A DNA stretch of 64,000 bases from Knoellia sp031844405 (GTDB lineage: Bacteria; Actinomycetota; Actinomycetes; Actinomycetales; Dermatophilaceae). The position numbers and the translations under genes are program-made. Shown in pieces: positions 43,518-51,031 of this stretch. Within the stretch, counting starts at the first letter, position 1, and each line of letters begins with the position of its first letter. The notes under the pieces were generated by a model, which saw only the letters and a program-made list of their open reading frames with translations, was not told where the DNA came from and did not search any database. The stretch covers positions 1-64,000 of the forward strand of contig JAUZVC010000005.1 of NCBI GenBank assembly GCA_031844405.1, in the 5' to 3' direction.

Positions 43518-44428
43518 TGCTGCGCCGCCTCCTCTCGCTCGGCGCGGCGACCGCGCTCGGGGCAGCCGCGCTCACCAGCGCGGCCGCCCCGGCGCAGGCG
43601 GCCGCCTGCTCGTCGACGAACGGAGTGACGGTCGTCGTGCAGAGCTCGCAGGGCACCCAGGTGCGCTGCGCGAGCGGTGACCCCTCGTCGGCCTGGTCGG
43701 CGCTCCAGGGCGCCGGGTTCTCGCTCACCGCGGTGCAGCGCTTCCCCGACGCGCTCTGCCGCATCGACGGCTACCCCGCGTCGGACCCGTGCGTCAACAT
43801 GCCTCCGGCGAGCGCCTACTGGTCGTTCTGGCACGCCCCCAACGGTGGCTCGTGGACCTACAGCCAGGTCGGCATCAAGGGCTGGAACCCCAAGCCCGGC
43901 AGCTCGGTCGGCTTCCGCTTCGGCTCCGGGTCGGCCCCGAGCACGCGCCCTGCCACGGTCTCCGCTCCCGCGCCGACCACCGCGGCGCCCAAGCCCACGG
44001 CTGCTCCGAAGCCCACGCCGCGGACGACGACCAAGGCGCCGAGCGCTCCGCGTCCGACGACACAGGCCCCTGCCGGTCGCACGACCGCGGCGGCTCCGAC
44101 CAGGCCGGGCGTGACAGCCGCTCCCGGCTCATCCGCGCCTCCCACGGCGGGTGCCCCGGGCCCGAGCGCATCCGCGAGCGGCTCCACCTCCGCGTCGGCG
44201 TCGGCGTCCGCGTCGGCGTCGGCATCGGCGTCCGCGGGTCCTTCGGCGTCGGAGTCGAGCGAGGTCGTCGCCGCGGCTCCGAATGGTCCTGACGGCGGCT
44301 CGTCGGGCGGCGCCTCGGACGGCTCGTCCCTCGGGCGCCTCCTCGGGGGCGGTGCGCTCCTCGCGGCTCTCGCGACGGCTGTCGCCGTGGTGGGTCTGCG
44401 CCGACGTCAGGCCGCGGCGTCGGTGTGA
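43517..44428 (+). CDS. Membrane-tethered DUF4430/transcobalamin-beta-like protein
   Basis: This 303-residue exported protein has a signal peptide (MLRRLLSLGAATALGAAALTS). One beta domain (residues 30-140) has CRIDGYPASDPCVNMPPASA and YWSFWHAPNGGSWTYSQVGI, strongly similar in plan to the beta domain of the preceding protein. A Thr/Pro/Ala-rich stalk and an (SA)n low-complexity stretch lead to one C-terminal membrane helix (LLGGGALLAALATAVAVVGL) and RRR. No LPxTG-like motif is seen. It may accept B12 from the anchored protein and hand it to the ECF transporter; this is inference from the operon. Confidence 0.78.
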   Translation: MLRRLLSLGAATALGAAALTSAAAPAQAAACSSTNGVTVVVQSSQGTQVRCASGDPSSAWSALQGAGFSLTAVQRFPDALCRIDGYPASDPCVNMPPASAYWSFWHAPNGGSWTYSQVGIKGWNPKPGSSVGFRFGSGSAPSTRPATVSAPAPTTAAPKPTAAPKPTPRTTTKAPSAPRPTTQAPAGRTTAAAPTRPGVTAAPGSSAPPTAGAPGPSASASGSTSASASASASASASASAGPSASESSEVVAAAPNGPDGGSSGGASDGSSLGRLLGGGALLAALATAVAVVGLRRRQAAASV

Positions 44429-45732
44429 CGCCGGACGCCGCTGCCGCCCCCTCTCCCCGAGAGGGCGGCGCCGGCACGACCGCATCTGCCGGTGCGACCG
44501 CTTCGGCGGGCCCGATCGTGTCTGCGGGCGCGATCGTGTCTGCGGGCGCGAAGGCATCGGCGGACACGACCGGTGTGACCGGTTCGAGCAGTGGGAGCAA
44601 GGCCTTCGTCCCTGCCCTGCCGCGGGCGCTCCACCCGGTCGCCTGGTGGCTCTGGGCCATCGGGCTCGCCGTCGCGGTGAGCAACGTGACGAACCCGTTC
44701 CTCCTGCTCACCGCGCTGTCCGTCGCCGCCCTCGTCGTGCTCTCCCGGCGCGGGTCCTCGCCGTGGGCCCGCTCCTTCCGGCTCTACCTCTGGCTCGGTG
44801 GCTTCATCGTCGTCGTGCGGGCGGTGCTCCACGTGCTCGTCGGGCTCAAGTTCGGCAGCCCCGTCGTCCTCCCGCTGCCCGAGGTCGCCCTGCCGTCGTG
44901 GGCCGCCGGGATCAACCTCCTCGGCGACGTGCGGCTCGGCGGGCTCGTCGGCGCGGTCACCGAAGGGCTGCGCCTCGCCGTGATGATCGCGTGCATCGGC
45001 GCGGCGAACTCGCTCGCCAACCCCAAGCGCCTGCTCCGCACGCTTCCGGGCGCGTTGAGCGAGATCGGCTCGGCCGTCGTCGTGACCATCAGCGTCGCCC
45101 CCCAGCTCGCCGAGAGCGTCCAGCGGGTCATGCGGGCGCGGGCGCTGCGCGGCGACACCTCGCGCGGCATCCGGGCCGTGCCCCGGGTCGCCCTGCCCGT
45201 CCTCGAGGACACCCTCGACCGCTCGCTCATGCTCGCCTCGGCGATGGACTCGCGTGGCTACGGACGCCGTCGAGAGGTGGGCCGGGGTCGACGCGCCCTC
45301 ACTGCGGCGTGCACGCTCGGCGGCCTGCTCGCCAGCGCCGTCGGCATCTACGGCGTCCTCGACGCGACCACCCCCGGGTGGATGGGTCTGCCCGCGCTCA
45401 CCCTCGGGATCGGCCTCTCGCTCGCGGGCATCTGGCTCGGGGGTGCGGCCAACGCCCGCTCCACCTACCGGCCGGACCCGTGGCGTGGAGCCGAGTGGCT
45501 CACCGTCGCCTGCGGTGCCGCCGCGGCCGTCGCCGTGCAGCTCGTCCGCCGCACCGACGCCGCGTCGCTCGGCATCCCGCTCGACCCGCTCGCTGTGCCT
45601 GCCCTGCCGCTGCTGGCGCTGGCCGGGCTGCTCGTGGCCGGGCTGCCCGCCTTCCTCACTCCCCCGCCACCGCCTCCCGCCCCGCGTGGCGCGACCCCGT
45701 CCCGACCCGTCCCCGCCGAGGTGCACCCGTGA
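44425..45732 (+). CDS. ecfT: ECF transporter T component (energy-coupling transmembrane protein)
   Basis: This 435-residue membrane protein starts at a GTG overlapping the previous stop (GTGA). The first 60 residues are low-complexity, with an ATxSAG-type hexapeptide repeat. The EcfT domain has four to five helices and the two ATPase-coupling motifs VMRARALRGDTSRGIR (near residue 240) and ASAMDSRGYGRRREVG (near 275), the Ala-Arg-Gly signatures of EcfT. Extra C-terminal helices and a Pro-rich tail follow, making it longer than usual (about 260). It pairs with the downstream fused ATPase and S component. Confidence 0.88.
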   Translation: MTPDAAAAPSPREGGAGTTASAGATASAGPIVSAGAIVSAGAKASADTTGVTGSSSGSKAFVPALPRALHPVAWWLWAIGLAVAVSNVTNPFLLLTALSVAALVVLSRRGSSPWARSFRLYLWLGGFIVVVRAVLHVLVGLKFGSPVVLPLPEVALPSWAAGINLLGDVRLGGLVGAVTEGLRLAVMIACIGAANSLANPKRLLRTLPGALSEIGSAVVVTISVAPQLAESVQRVMRARALRGDTSRGIRAVPRVALPVLEDTLDRSLMLASAMDSRGYGRRREVGRGRRALTAACTLGGLLASAVGIYGVLDATTPGWMGLPALTLGIGLSLAGIWLGGAANARSTYRPDPWRGAEWLTVACGAAAAVAVQLVRRTDAASLGIPLDPLAVPALPLLALAGLLVAGLPAFLTPPPPPPAPRGATPSRPVPAEVHP

Positions 45733-47348
45733 TCGAGCTCGACCGCGTGTCGGTGGCCTTCGAGGGCGGGAACGAGCCCGTGCTCCGCGACGTGTCGCTG
45801 CGCGTCGATGAGGGCGAGCTGGCCCTCGTCGTCGGCCGCACCGGATCCGGCAAGTCCACCCTCCTCGGAGCCATCACGGGCCACGTGCCGCACTTCACCG
45901 GCGGGACGCTCGCCGGGTCCGTCCGGGTCTTCGGCCGCGACACCCGCGAGCACCGCCCCCGTGACCTCGCCGACCTCGTCGGCGTCGTCGGCCAGGACCC
46001 GCTCGCGGGCTTCGTCACCGACACGGTCGAGGAGGAGCTCGCCTACGGCATGGAGCAGCTGGGCCTCGGCGCGTCGACGATGCGCAAGCGGGTCGAGGAG
46101 ACCCTCGACGTGCTCGGCATCGCAGACCTGCGCGGCGCGGCACTGCGCGAGCTCTCCGGCGGCCAGCAGCAGCGCGTCGCCATCGGCTCGGTCCTCACGA
46201 CCCACCCCAAGGTGCTCGTCCTCGACGAGCCGACCTCCGCCCTCGACCCCACCGGCGCCGAGGACGTCCTCGCGACCATCACCCGGCTCGTCCACGACCT
46301 CGCGGTGACCGTCGTCGTCGCCGAGCACCGCATCGAGCGCGTTCTCCAGTACGCCGACACCCTCGTCCACGTCGGCGCCGCAGGCGACGTCACGCAGGGC
46401 GACCCCGCCGAGGTGATGCGCACGGCCGACGTCGCGCCACCCGTCGTCGAGCTCGGCCGCTGGGCCGGCTGGGAGCCGCTGCCGCTGTCGGTGCGTGACG
46501 CCCGGCGCCGCGCCGCGCCCTGGCGCTCCCTGGCTGCGCACCCGCGCGAGGTCGTCGCGGAGCGCGGACCCGTCCTGCTCGACGCCCGCCGGGTCGCCGT
46601 CACCCACGGCTCGGTCGTCGCGGTCGCCGAGGTCGACCTCACCCTGCGCGCCGGCGAGGTCACCGCCCTCATGGGCCGCAACGGCGCCGGCAAGTCCTCC
46701 CTCCTCTGGGCAGTCCAGGGCTCGGGGCCGATGCGCTCGGGCACGGTGAGGCGCAAGCACGGCAGCTCCCCCGACGAGACCGACGTCCGCGCGCTCGATG
46801 CCGCCGAGCGCCGCCGCCACGTCGGCCTCGTGCCCCAGTCGGCCGCCGACCTGCTCTACCTCGACACGGTCGGAGCGGAGTGCACCCAGGCCGACTCCGA
46901 GAGCGGGCGCGAGCCCGGCACCTGCCGCAGCCTGCTCGACGACCTGGCACCCGGCATACCGGACGACCGTCATCCGCGGGACCTCTCCGAGGGACAGCGG
47001 CTCGCGGTCGTGCTCGCGGTGCAGCTCACCGCCGACCCGCCCGTCCTCCTCCTCGACGAGCCCACCCGCGGTCTCGACTACGCGGGCAAGGCCGCCCTGC
47101 GCGCCGCCCTGCGACGGCTCGTCGACCGCGGCCGCAGCGTCGTCGTCTCCACCCACGACGTCGAGTTCGTCGCCGAGTCCGCCGACCGGGTCGTCGTCAT
47201 GGCCGCCGGCGAGGTCGTCGCCGACGGGCCGACCGCCGACGTCGTCGTCGCCAGCCCGGCCTTCGCGCCGCAGGTCGCCAAGATCACTTCGCCGCAGCCG
47301 TGGCTCACGGTCGACGACGTCCGGTATGCCGTCCGGGAGCCATCGTGA
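45729..47348 (+). CDS. ecfA: ECF transporter fused ATPase (A-A')
   Basis: This 539-residue protein has two ABC ATPase domains. The first has Walker A VVGRTGSGKSTLLGAITGH, signature LSGGQQQRVAIGS and Walker B VLVLDEPTSALD. The second has Walker A LMGRNGAGKSSLLWAVQGSG, a variant signature LSEGQRLAV and Walker B VLLLDEPTRGLD. It powers uptake together with the EcfT and S components. The GTG at 45729 overlaps the ecfT stop, and its own stop overlaps the S-component start, so all three subunits are co-translated. Fused A-A' proteins are common for actinobacterial ECF systems. Confidence 0.9.
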   Translation: MIELDRVSVAFEGGNEPVLRDVSLRVDEGELALVVGRTGSGKSTLLGAITGHVPHFTGGTLAGSVRVFGRDTREHRPRDLADLVGVVGQDPLAGFVTDTVEEELAYGMEQLGLGASTMRKRVEETLDVLGIADLRGAALRELSGGQQQRVAIGSVLTTHPKVLVLDEPTSALDPTGAEDVLATITRLVHDLAVTVVVAEHRIERVLQYADTLVHVGAAGDVTQGDPAEVMRTADVAPPVVELGRWAGWEPLPLSVRDARRRAAPWRSLAAHPREVVAERGPVLLDARRVAVTHGSVVAVAEVDLTLRAGEVTALMGRNGAGKSSLLWAVQGSGPMRSGTVRRKHGSSPDETDVRALDAAERRRHVGLVPQSAADLLYLDTVGAECTQADSESGREPGTCRSLLDDLAPGIPDDRHPRDLSEGQRLAVVLAVQLTADPPVLLLDEPTRGLDYAGKAALRAALRRLVDRGRSVVVSTHDVEFVAESADRVVVMAAGEVVADGPTADVVVASPAFAPQVAKITSPQPWLTVDDVRYAVREPS

Positions 47349-48214
47349 GGACCCTCGTCCCTTCCGGCGCCCCAGGCGCACCCGCTCCCCCTCGCACCAG
47401 AGGCGAGCGCACCCGGGCGATCCGGCTGCGACCCCGCTCGGTCGCGGCCATCGTCGTCGTGAGCCTCGCGGGCGTCGTCGCCTTCGGGTGGCCGCTGCTC
47501 GTCGACCCCGGCACGGCCTTCGCGCACTCGACCGACGCCCCTCTCGTCTTCTCGCTGCTCATGCCGCTCCTGCTCGCCGTCGTCATGGCGGAGGTCTCCG
47601 AGGGCGGGCTCGACGTCAAGGCCATCGCCATGCTCGGCGTGCTGTCGGCCGTCGGCGCCGCGCTGCGCCCGCTCGGGGCCGGGACCGCAGGACTCGAGAC
47701 CGTCTTCTTCCTCCTCGTCCTCGGTGGGCGCGTCTTCGGCGCCGGGTTCGGGTTCGTCCTCGGGGCGACGACCCTCTTCGCCTCCGCGCTCATCACCGGT
47801 GGCGTGGGGCCGTGGCTGCCCTTCCAGATGCTCGGCGCCGCCTGGGTCGGGCTCGGCGGAGGGCTCCTCCCGCAGGTGCGGGGTCGCGCCGAGATCGCGC
47901 TGCTCGCGGCCTATGGCGCGGTGTCCGGGCTGCTCTACGGCTTCGCCCTCAACCTCATGTTCTGGCCGTTCGCGGCCGGCCTCGACAGCGAGCTGTCCTT
48001 CGTCGCGGGAGCGCCCGTGCTCGAGAACCTGCACCGCTTCGGCATCTTCTCGCTGGCGACCTCGCTCGGCTGGGACCTCGGCCGCGCGCTCACCAACGTC
48101 GTGCTCATCTCGCTCACCGGCAGCGTCGTGCTCCGCACCCTGCGCCGGGCCGCGCGCAAGGCCGCCTTCGAGGCTCCCGTCGAGTTCACCGATGCACAAC
48201 GTCCGGCAGGGTGA
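47345..48214 (+). CDS. ECF transporter S component, predicted cobalamin-specific
   Basis: This 289-residue membrane protein has about six helices. The ABC-interacting N-terminal helices and SAVGAALRPLGAGTAGLETV followed by FFLLVLGGRVFGAGFGFVLG are typical of S components of the CbrT/cobalamin-like group. GPWLPFQMLGAAWVGLGGGL is also typical. B12 is proposed from the riboswitch upstream and the carrier-like proteins in the operon, not from a known ligand motif. The stop codon TGA at 48212 lies inside copy C of the inverted-end repeat, so the last residues (DAQRPAG) are encoded by the repeat. Confidence 0.85.
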   Translation: MRTLVPSGAPGAPAPPRTRGERTRAIRLRPRSVAAIVVVSLAGVVAFGWPLLVDPGTAFAHSTDAPLVFSLLMPLLLAVVMAEVSEGGLDVKAIAMLGVLSAVGAALRPLGAGTAGLETVFFLLVLGGRVFGAGFGFVLGATTLFASALITGGVGPWLPFQMLGAAWVGLGGGLLPQVRGRAEIALLAAYGAVSGLLYGFALNLMFWPFAAGLDSELSFVAGAPVLENLHRFGIFSLATSLGWDLGRALTNVVLISLTGSVVLRTLRRAARKAAFEAPVEFTDAQRPAG

Positions 48215-48243
48215 CGATCTGACCCCCAGAGTTGCGGACGCAA
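48198..48243 (+). repeat. Inverted-end intergenic repeat, copy C
   Basis: This 46-bp copy runs AACGTCCGGCAGGGTGACGA to GTTGCGGACGCAA. It overlaps the last codons and stop of the S-component gene and is in tandem with copy D. Confidence 0.78.
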
Positions 48244-48269
48244 GCGTGGGTGAGCGGCCGGCATACCCC

Positions 48270-48316
48270 TTGCGTCCGGCAACGTGACGGCCTGGCCACC
48301 GGAGTTGCGGACGCAA
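48270..48316 (+). repeat. Inverted-end intergenic repeat, copy D
   Basis: This 47-bp copy has the best ends, TTGCGTCCG and CGGACGCAA. A GGCATAC at 48260 lies between copies C and D. Confidence 0.8.
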
Positions 48317-48375
48317 GCGGTCGGGAGGGTGGGTCGGACGACCGCGCACGGGCGCCAGTTGGCAGAATCGCCGCC

Positions 48376-48915
48376 ATGGGTCCTCTCGAGCTCGACAACA
48401 CCCCCTCATGGCTGAGCCGGGAGGAGCTCGACAGCGCGCGTGAGCGGCTGCCCATCCTCTACGTCGACGCCGTGCCCGTCCGCGTCGACGAGCGCGGGGC
48501 CGTCACGGCCGTGGGCCTCCTCCTGCGCGCCTCCGCCGACGGCCAGATCCTGCGCGAGGTCGTCTCGGGGCGCGTGCTCTACCACGAGCGCGTGCGCGAC
48601 GCCCTGATCCGCCACCTCGAGAAGGACCTCGGCCCCATGGCGCTGCCGCGGGTTCCCGCCTCACCCGTGCCGTTCACCGTGGCGGAGTACTTCCCCACTC
48701 CCGGCGTCACGCCGTTCCACGACCCGCGCCAGCACGCGGTCTCCCTCGCCTTCGTCGTCCCCGTCTCCGGCGACTGCGCCCCGCAGCAGGACGCCCTCGA
48801 CCTCGCCTGGCTCACGCCCGAGGAGGCCCTCGACCCGGGCGTGCTCGCCGAGATGGACCGCGGCCACGGAGTCCTCCTCCGCCAAGCCCTCAGCCACCTC
48901 GGCCACCCGGTCTAG
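48376..48915 (+). CDS. NUDIX-like DUF4916 protein
   Basis: This 179-residue protein has GPLELDNTPSWLSREELDSA, LPILYVDAVPVRVDERGAVT and HAVSLAFVVPVSGDCAPQQD in the order of the actinobacterial DUF4916 family, which is related to NUDIX hydrolases. No full NUDIX box (GX5EX7REUXEEXGU) is visible, so catalysis is doubtful. The ATG at 48376 follows CAGAAT (48363-48368) by 7 nt, so a leaderless start is likely. It is monocistronic. Confidence 0.78.
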   Translation: MGPLELDNTPSWLSREELDSARERLPILYVDAVPVRVDERGAVTAVGLLLRASADGQILREVVSGRVLYHERVRDALIRHLEKDLGPMALPRVPASPVPFTVAEYFPTPGVTPFHDPRQHAVSLAFVVPVSGDCAPQQDALDLAWLTPEEALDPGVLAEMDRGHGVLLRQALSHLGHPV

Positions 48916-48990
48916 ACCCGGGAGCCCTGACCGACGACTCGAGCTCCGCCGGGAGCGACCCAGCGGTGAGCGCGACGAAGCGACCGAACG

Positions 48991-49758
48991 TCAGCGCGAC
49001 TTGCGCCCCTTGTTGAACTTGTCCGTCGTGCGCGTCATGTCGGCGTGGTCCTGTGCCGCGGCCTCGTCGGGCGTCGGCGCCTTCCCGCCGAGCCGGGCGG
49101 GCTGGTAGACGAGGTCGTCGCCGGTGAGGGGCGGGTAGGCCGCCTGCTGGGCGTGGAGCTGGGCCTCCATGACGGCCTGGAGGCGCACGGTCGCCTCGTT
49201 GCGGTTGTCGTCGGGGGCGACGTGGAAGGGCTCGCCGACGACGATCGAGATCGGGATGTTGTGGCGGCCGAGGTGCTTGGGCAGGTCCTTGCTCCAGACT
49301 CGCTGCGAGCCCCAGATCGTCGTGGGCAGGATCGGGACGCCGGCCTCCTGCGCCATCCGGACGGCGCCGGGCTTGAACTCCTTGAGCTCGAACGAGCGCG
49401 ACATCGTCGCCTCGGGGAAGACGCCGACGATCTCACCGTCGCGCACGGCCTCGACCGCCCGCATGAACGAGGCGCGCCCGTCGCGGCGGTCGACGGGGAT
49501 GTGGTGCATCCCGCGCATGAGCGGGCCCGCGACGGGGTGGGCGAAGATCGACTTCTTCGCCATGAAGCGCACGAGGCGACCGGAACGGCGAGCCGCGAGG
49601 CCGGCATACGTGAAGTCGAAGTAGCCCGTGTGGTTGATCGTCATGACGGCGCCTCCGGTGCGGGGGACGTTGTCCTCGCCCTCGATCCGGAACCGGATGC
49701 CCTGGGCCGCGAAGACGCCGCGGGCGGTGGTGATGACAGAGCTGTACACGGGTTCCAT
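48991..49758 (-). CDS. plsC: 1-acylglycerol-3-phosphate acyltransferase family protein
   Basis: This 255-residue PlsC-type acyltransferase probably acylates lysophosphatidic acid or a related lipid at the membrane. The catalytic NHx4D motif is INHTGYFDFTYAGLA near residue 42. VGVFPEATMSRSFELKEFKP is the FPEGTRS-type substrate motif with Ala and Met variants, and VPILPTTIWGSQ lies beyond it. The C-terminal 60 residues are Lys/Arg-rich and basic, suited to contact with membrane. The ATG at 49758 follows TAGGCT (49771-49766) by 7 nt, a leaderless-type start. Confidence 0.87.
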   Translation of the reverse strand: MEPVYSSVITTARGVFAAQGIRFRIEGEDNVPRTGGAVMTINHTGYFDFTYAGLAARRSGRLVRFMAKKSIFAHPVAGPLMRGMHHIPVDRRDGRASFMRAVEAVRDGEIVGVFPEATMSRSFELKEFKPGAVRMAQEAGVPILPTTIWGSQRVWSKDLPKHLGRHNIPISIVVGEPFHVAPDDNRNEATVRLQAVMEAQLHAQQAAYPPLTGDDLVYQPARLGGKAPTPDEAAAQDHADMTRTTDKFNKGRKSR

Positions 49759-49830
49759 GGGTCGCAGCCTACGGCTCCGTAGGTTCGGCTCCGAGCGCGT
49801 GTCCGGGTGATGTTGGTTATCGTCGTGCCG

Positions 49831-50577
49831 GTGAGCCAGCCGACCTCCGGGCCAGACGTCGCCACCACCGAGAGGTCGTCGGGCGAGGGCATGCGTCGCT
49901 CGCGCCGCGTCGTGCTCGTCGTCCTCACCGTCCTCGCCTTCCTCCTCGCGCTGTGGACCTCGCTGCGGCCGAACCTCGACGACGGCTGGCTCGCGATCGG
50001 CCTCCCGAACCCGGTGGCGGCGCTGCTCTGGTTCGTGCTCTTCGTCGCGCTGCTGCTCCAGGTGAGCTCGCGGGTGCCGGCCTTCGCAATCGGGCTCGCC
50101 TTCCTCTTCTTCTGGCCGACGCCCGTCTACGCCTCGACGGCGACGATGGCGCTGCACGGCGAGCTCGTCATGGAGCGGGTCCCTGCCACGGTGACCGCCG
50201 CCGACGCGCCCCGCGAGGGCGGTCCGGCGGCGGTGACGTTGGCGTTCGAGGACGGCACGTCGGAGCGCGGTGTCTCGCTGCTCAGCCAGCGCTTCGGCTC
50301 GCGCACCGAGTACGTCGCGCCCGACGTCGGCACCCGCCTCGACGTCCTGCGCGATCCCACCGGATGGCTCCCTCCGCGCACCGCCGGCAGCCGCGAGGGA
50401 CTGCCCGAGGGCGTGGGCGGCACCGTGCTCCTCGCGCTGCCCGGTCTCCTCGGCGTGGCGGTGCTCGCGGCCGCGTCGGTGTCCGCACTGACCCGGCGGG
50501 AGAGCTTCATCATGGTCGCCGGCCGACCGGCGACCCCGGACGAGGTCAGTCCAGGGGCGGCAGCGGCAGGTCCCTGA
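49831..50577 (+). CDS. Membrane protein of unknown function
   Basis: This 248-residue protein has three N-terminal helices (VVLVVLTVLAFLLALWTSL, NPVAALLWFVLFVALLLQVS and FAIGLAFLFFWPTPVYAST). An extracytoplasmic beta-rich part of about 90 residues and a fourth helix (GGTVLLALPGLLGVAVLAAA) follow. The GTG at 49831 is chosen because TATCGT (49818-49823) lies 7 nt before it, as in many genes here; an ATG at 49807 is possible. It converges with the type VII gene at 50546 and the two coding regions overlap by 32 nt. I recognise no family. Confidence 0.7.
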   Translation: MSQPTSGPDVATTERSSGEGMRRSRRVVLVVLTVLAFLLALWTSLRPNLDDGWLAIGLPNPVAALLWFVLFVALLLQVSSRVPAFAIGLAFLFFWPTPVYASTATMALHGELVMERVPATVTAADAPREGGPAAVTLAFEDGTSERGVSLLSQRFGSRTEYVAPDVGTRLDVLRDPTGWLPPRTAGSREGLPEGVGGTVLLALPGLLGVAVLAAASVSALTRRESFIMVAGRPATPDEVSPGAAAAGP

Positions 50578-51031
50578 TCTCGGCGAGCATGCGCATGATC
50601 TCGGCCTGCTCGGCACGCACGGCGGCGAAGGTCGACATGTTGAGCTCGAGGTCGCGCTCGGCCTCGGGCTCCACCTGCAGCTCGAGGATCTTCCCCGCCT
50701 TCTCCTCCGCGACGCCGCGGACGAACTCGGACTCGCTGCTGGTGTCGTCACCCGAGAACACCCGGTCGAGCGAGGTCTCGTCGAGGTCGACGCGACGCTG
50801 GAGCCGCTGCCACTCGGGCCCGAGCTCACCCGCACGGGCCTTGTCGCTCATCTGCTCGTAGTCGCCGCGGTGGTCGGTGCTGGGGTCGGAGACGAACTGC
50901 TCGACGAGCTCGTCCCGCTCGGCGTCGATCTCGTGCCGCAGCTCGAGCAGCTCGGCGAGGATCGCCTCGACCTCGCGGCTCGCCTCCTCGAAGCCCGCGC
51001 CACCCTGGGTGCCGAAGTCGCCGCCGCTCAT
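50546..51031 (-). CDS. Helical protein of the type VII secretion locus
   Basis: This 161-residue, highly charged, largely helical protein includes FEEASREVEAILAELLELRH near the start and QVEPEAERDLELNMSTFAAV further on; both look like coiled coil. It has no signal peptide or membrane helix. The ATG at 51031 overlaps the stop of the upstream gene as ATGA. It is the last gene of a leftward operon with a WXG-like protein and a large acidic protein, so it may be a chaperone or partner. I do not recognise a named family. Confidence 0.72.
   Translation of the reverse strand: MSGGDFGTQGGAGFEEASREVEAILAELLELRHEIDAERDELVEQFVSDPSTDHRGDYEQMSDKARAGELGPEWQRLQRRVDLDETSLDRVFSGDDTSSESEFVRGVAEEKAGKILELQVEPEAERDLELNMSTFAAVRAEQAEIMRMLAEIRDLPLPPLD

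Noticed and set aside
44170..44250. Ser-Ala low-complexity DNA as a possible regulatory repeat
   Set aside because: It is a (GCGTCG)n-like coding stretch for a flexible stalk; no sign of a separate function.
44151..45728. A long extension of the ECF ATPase frame into ecfT
   Set aside because: The extension is Arg/Pro/Ala-rich and out of frame with EcfT, which has clear helices and coupling motifs; the ATPase starts at GTG 45729.
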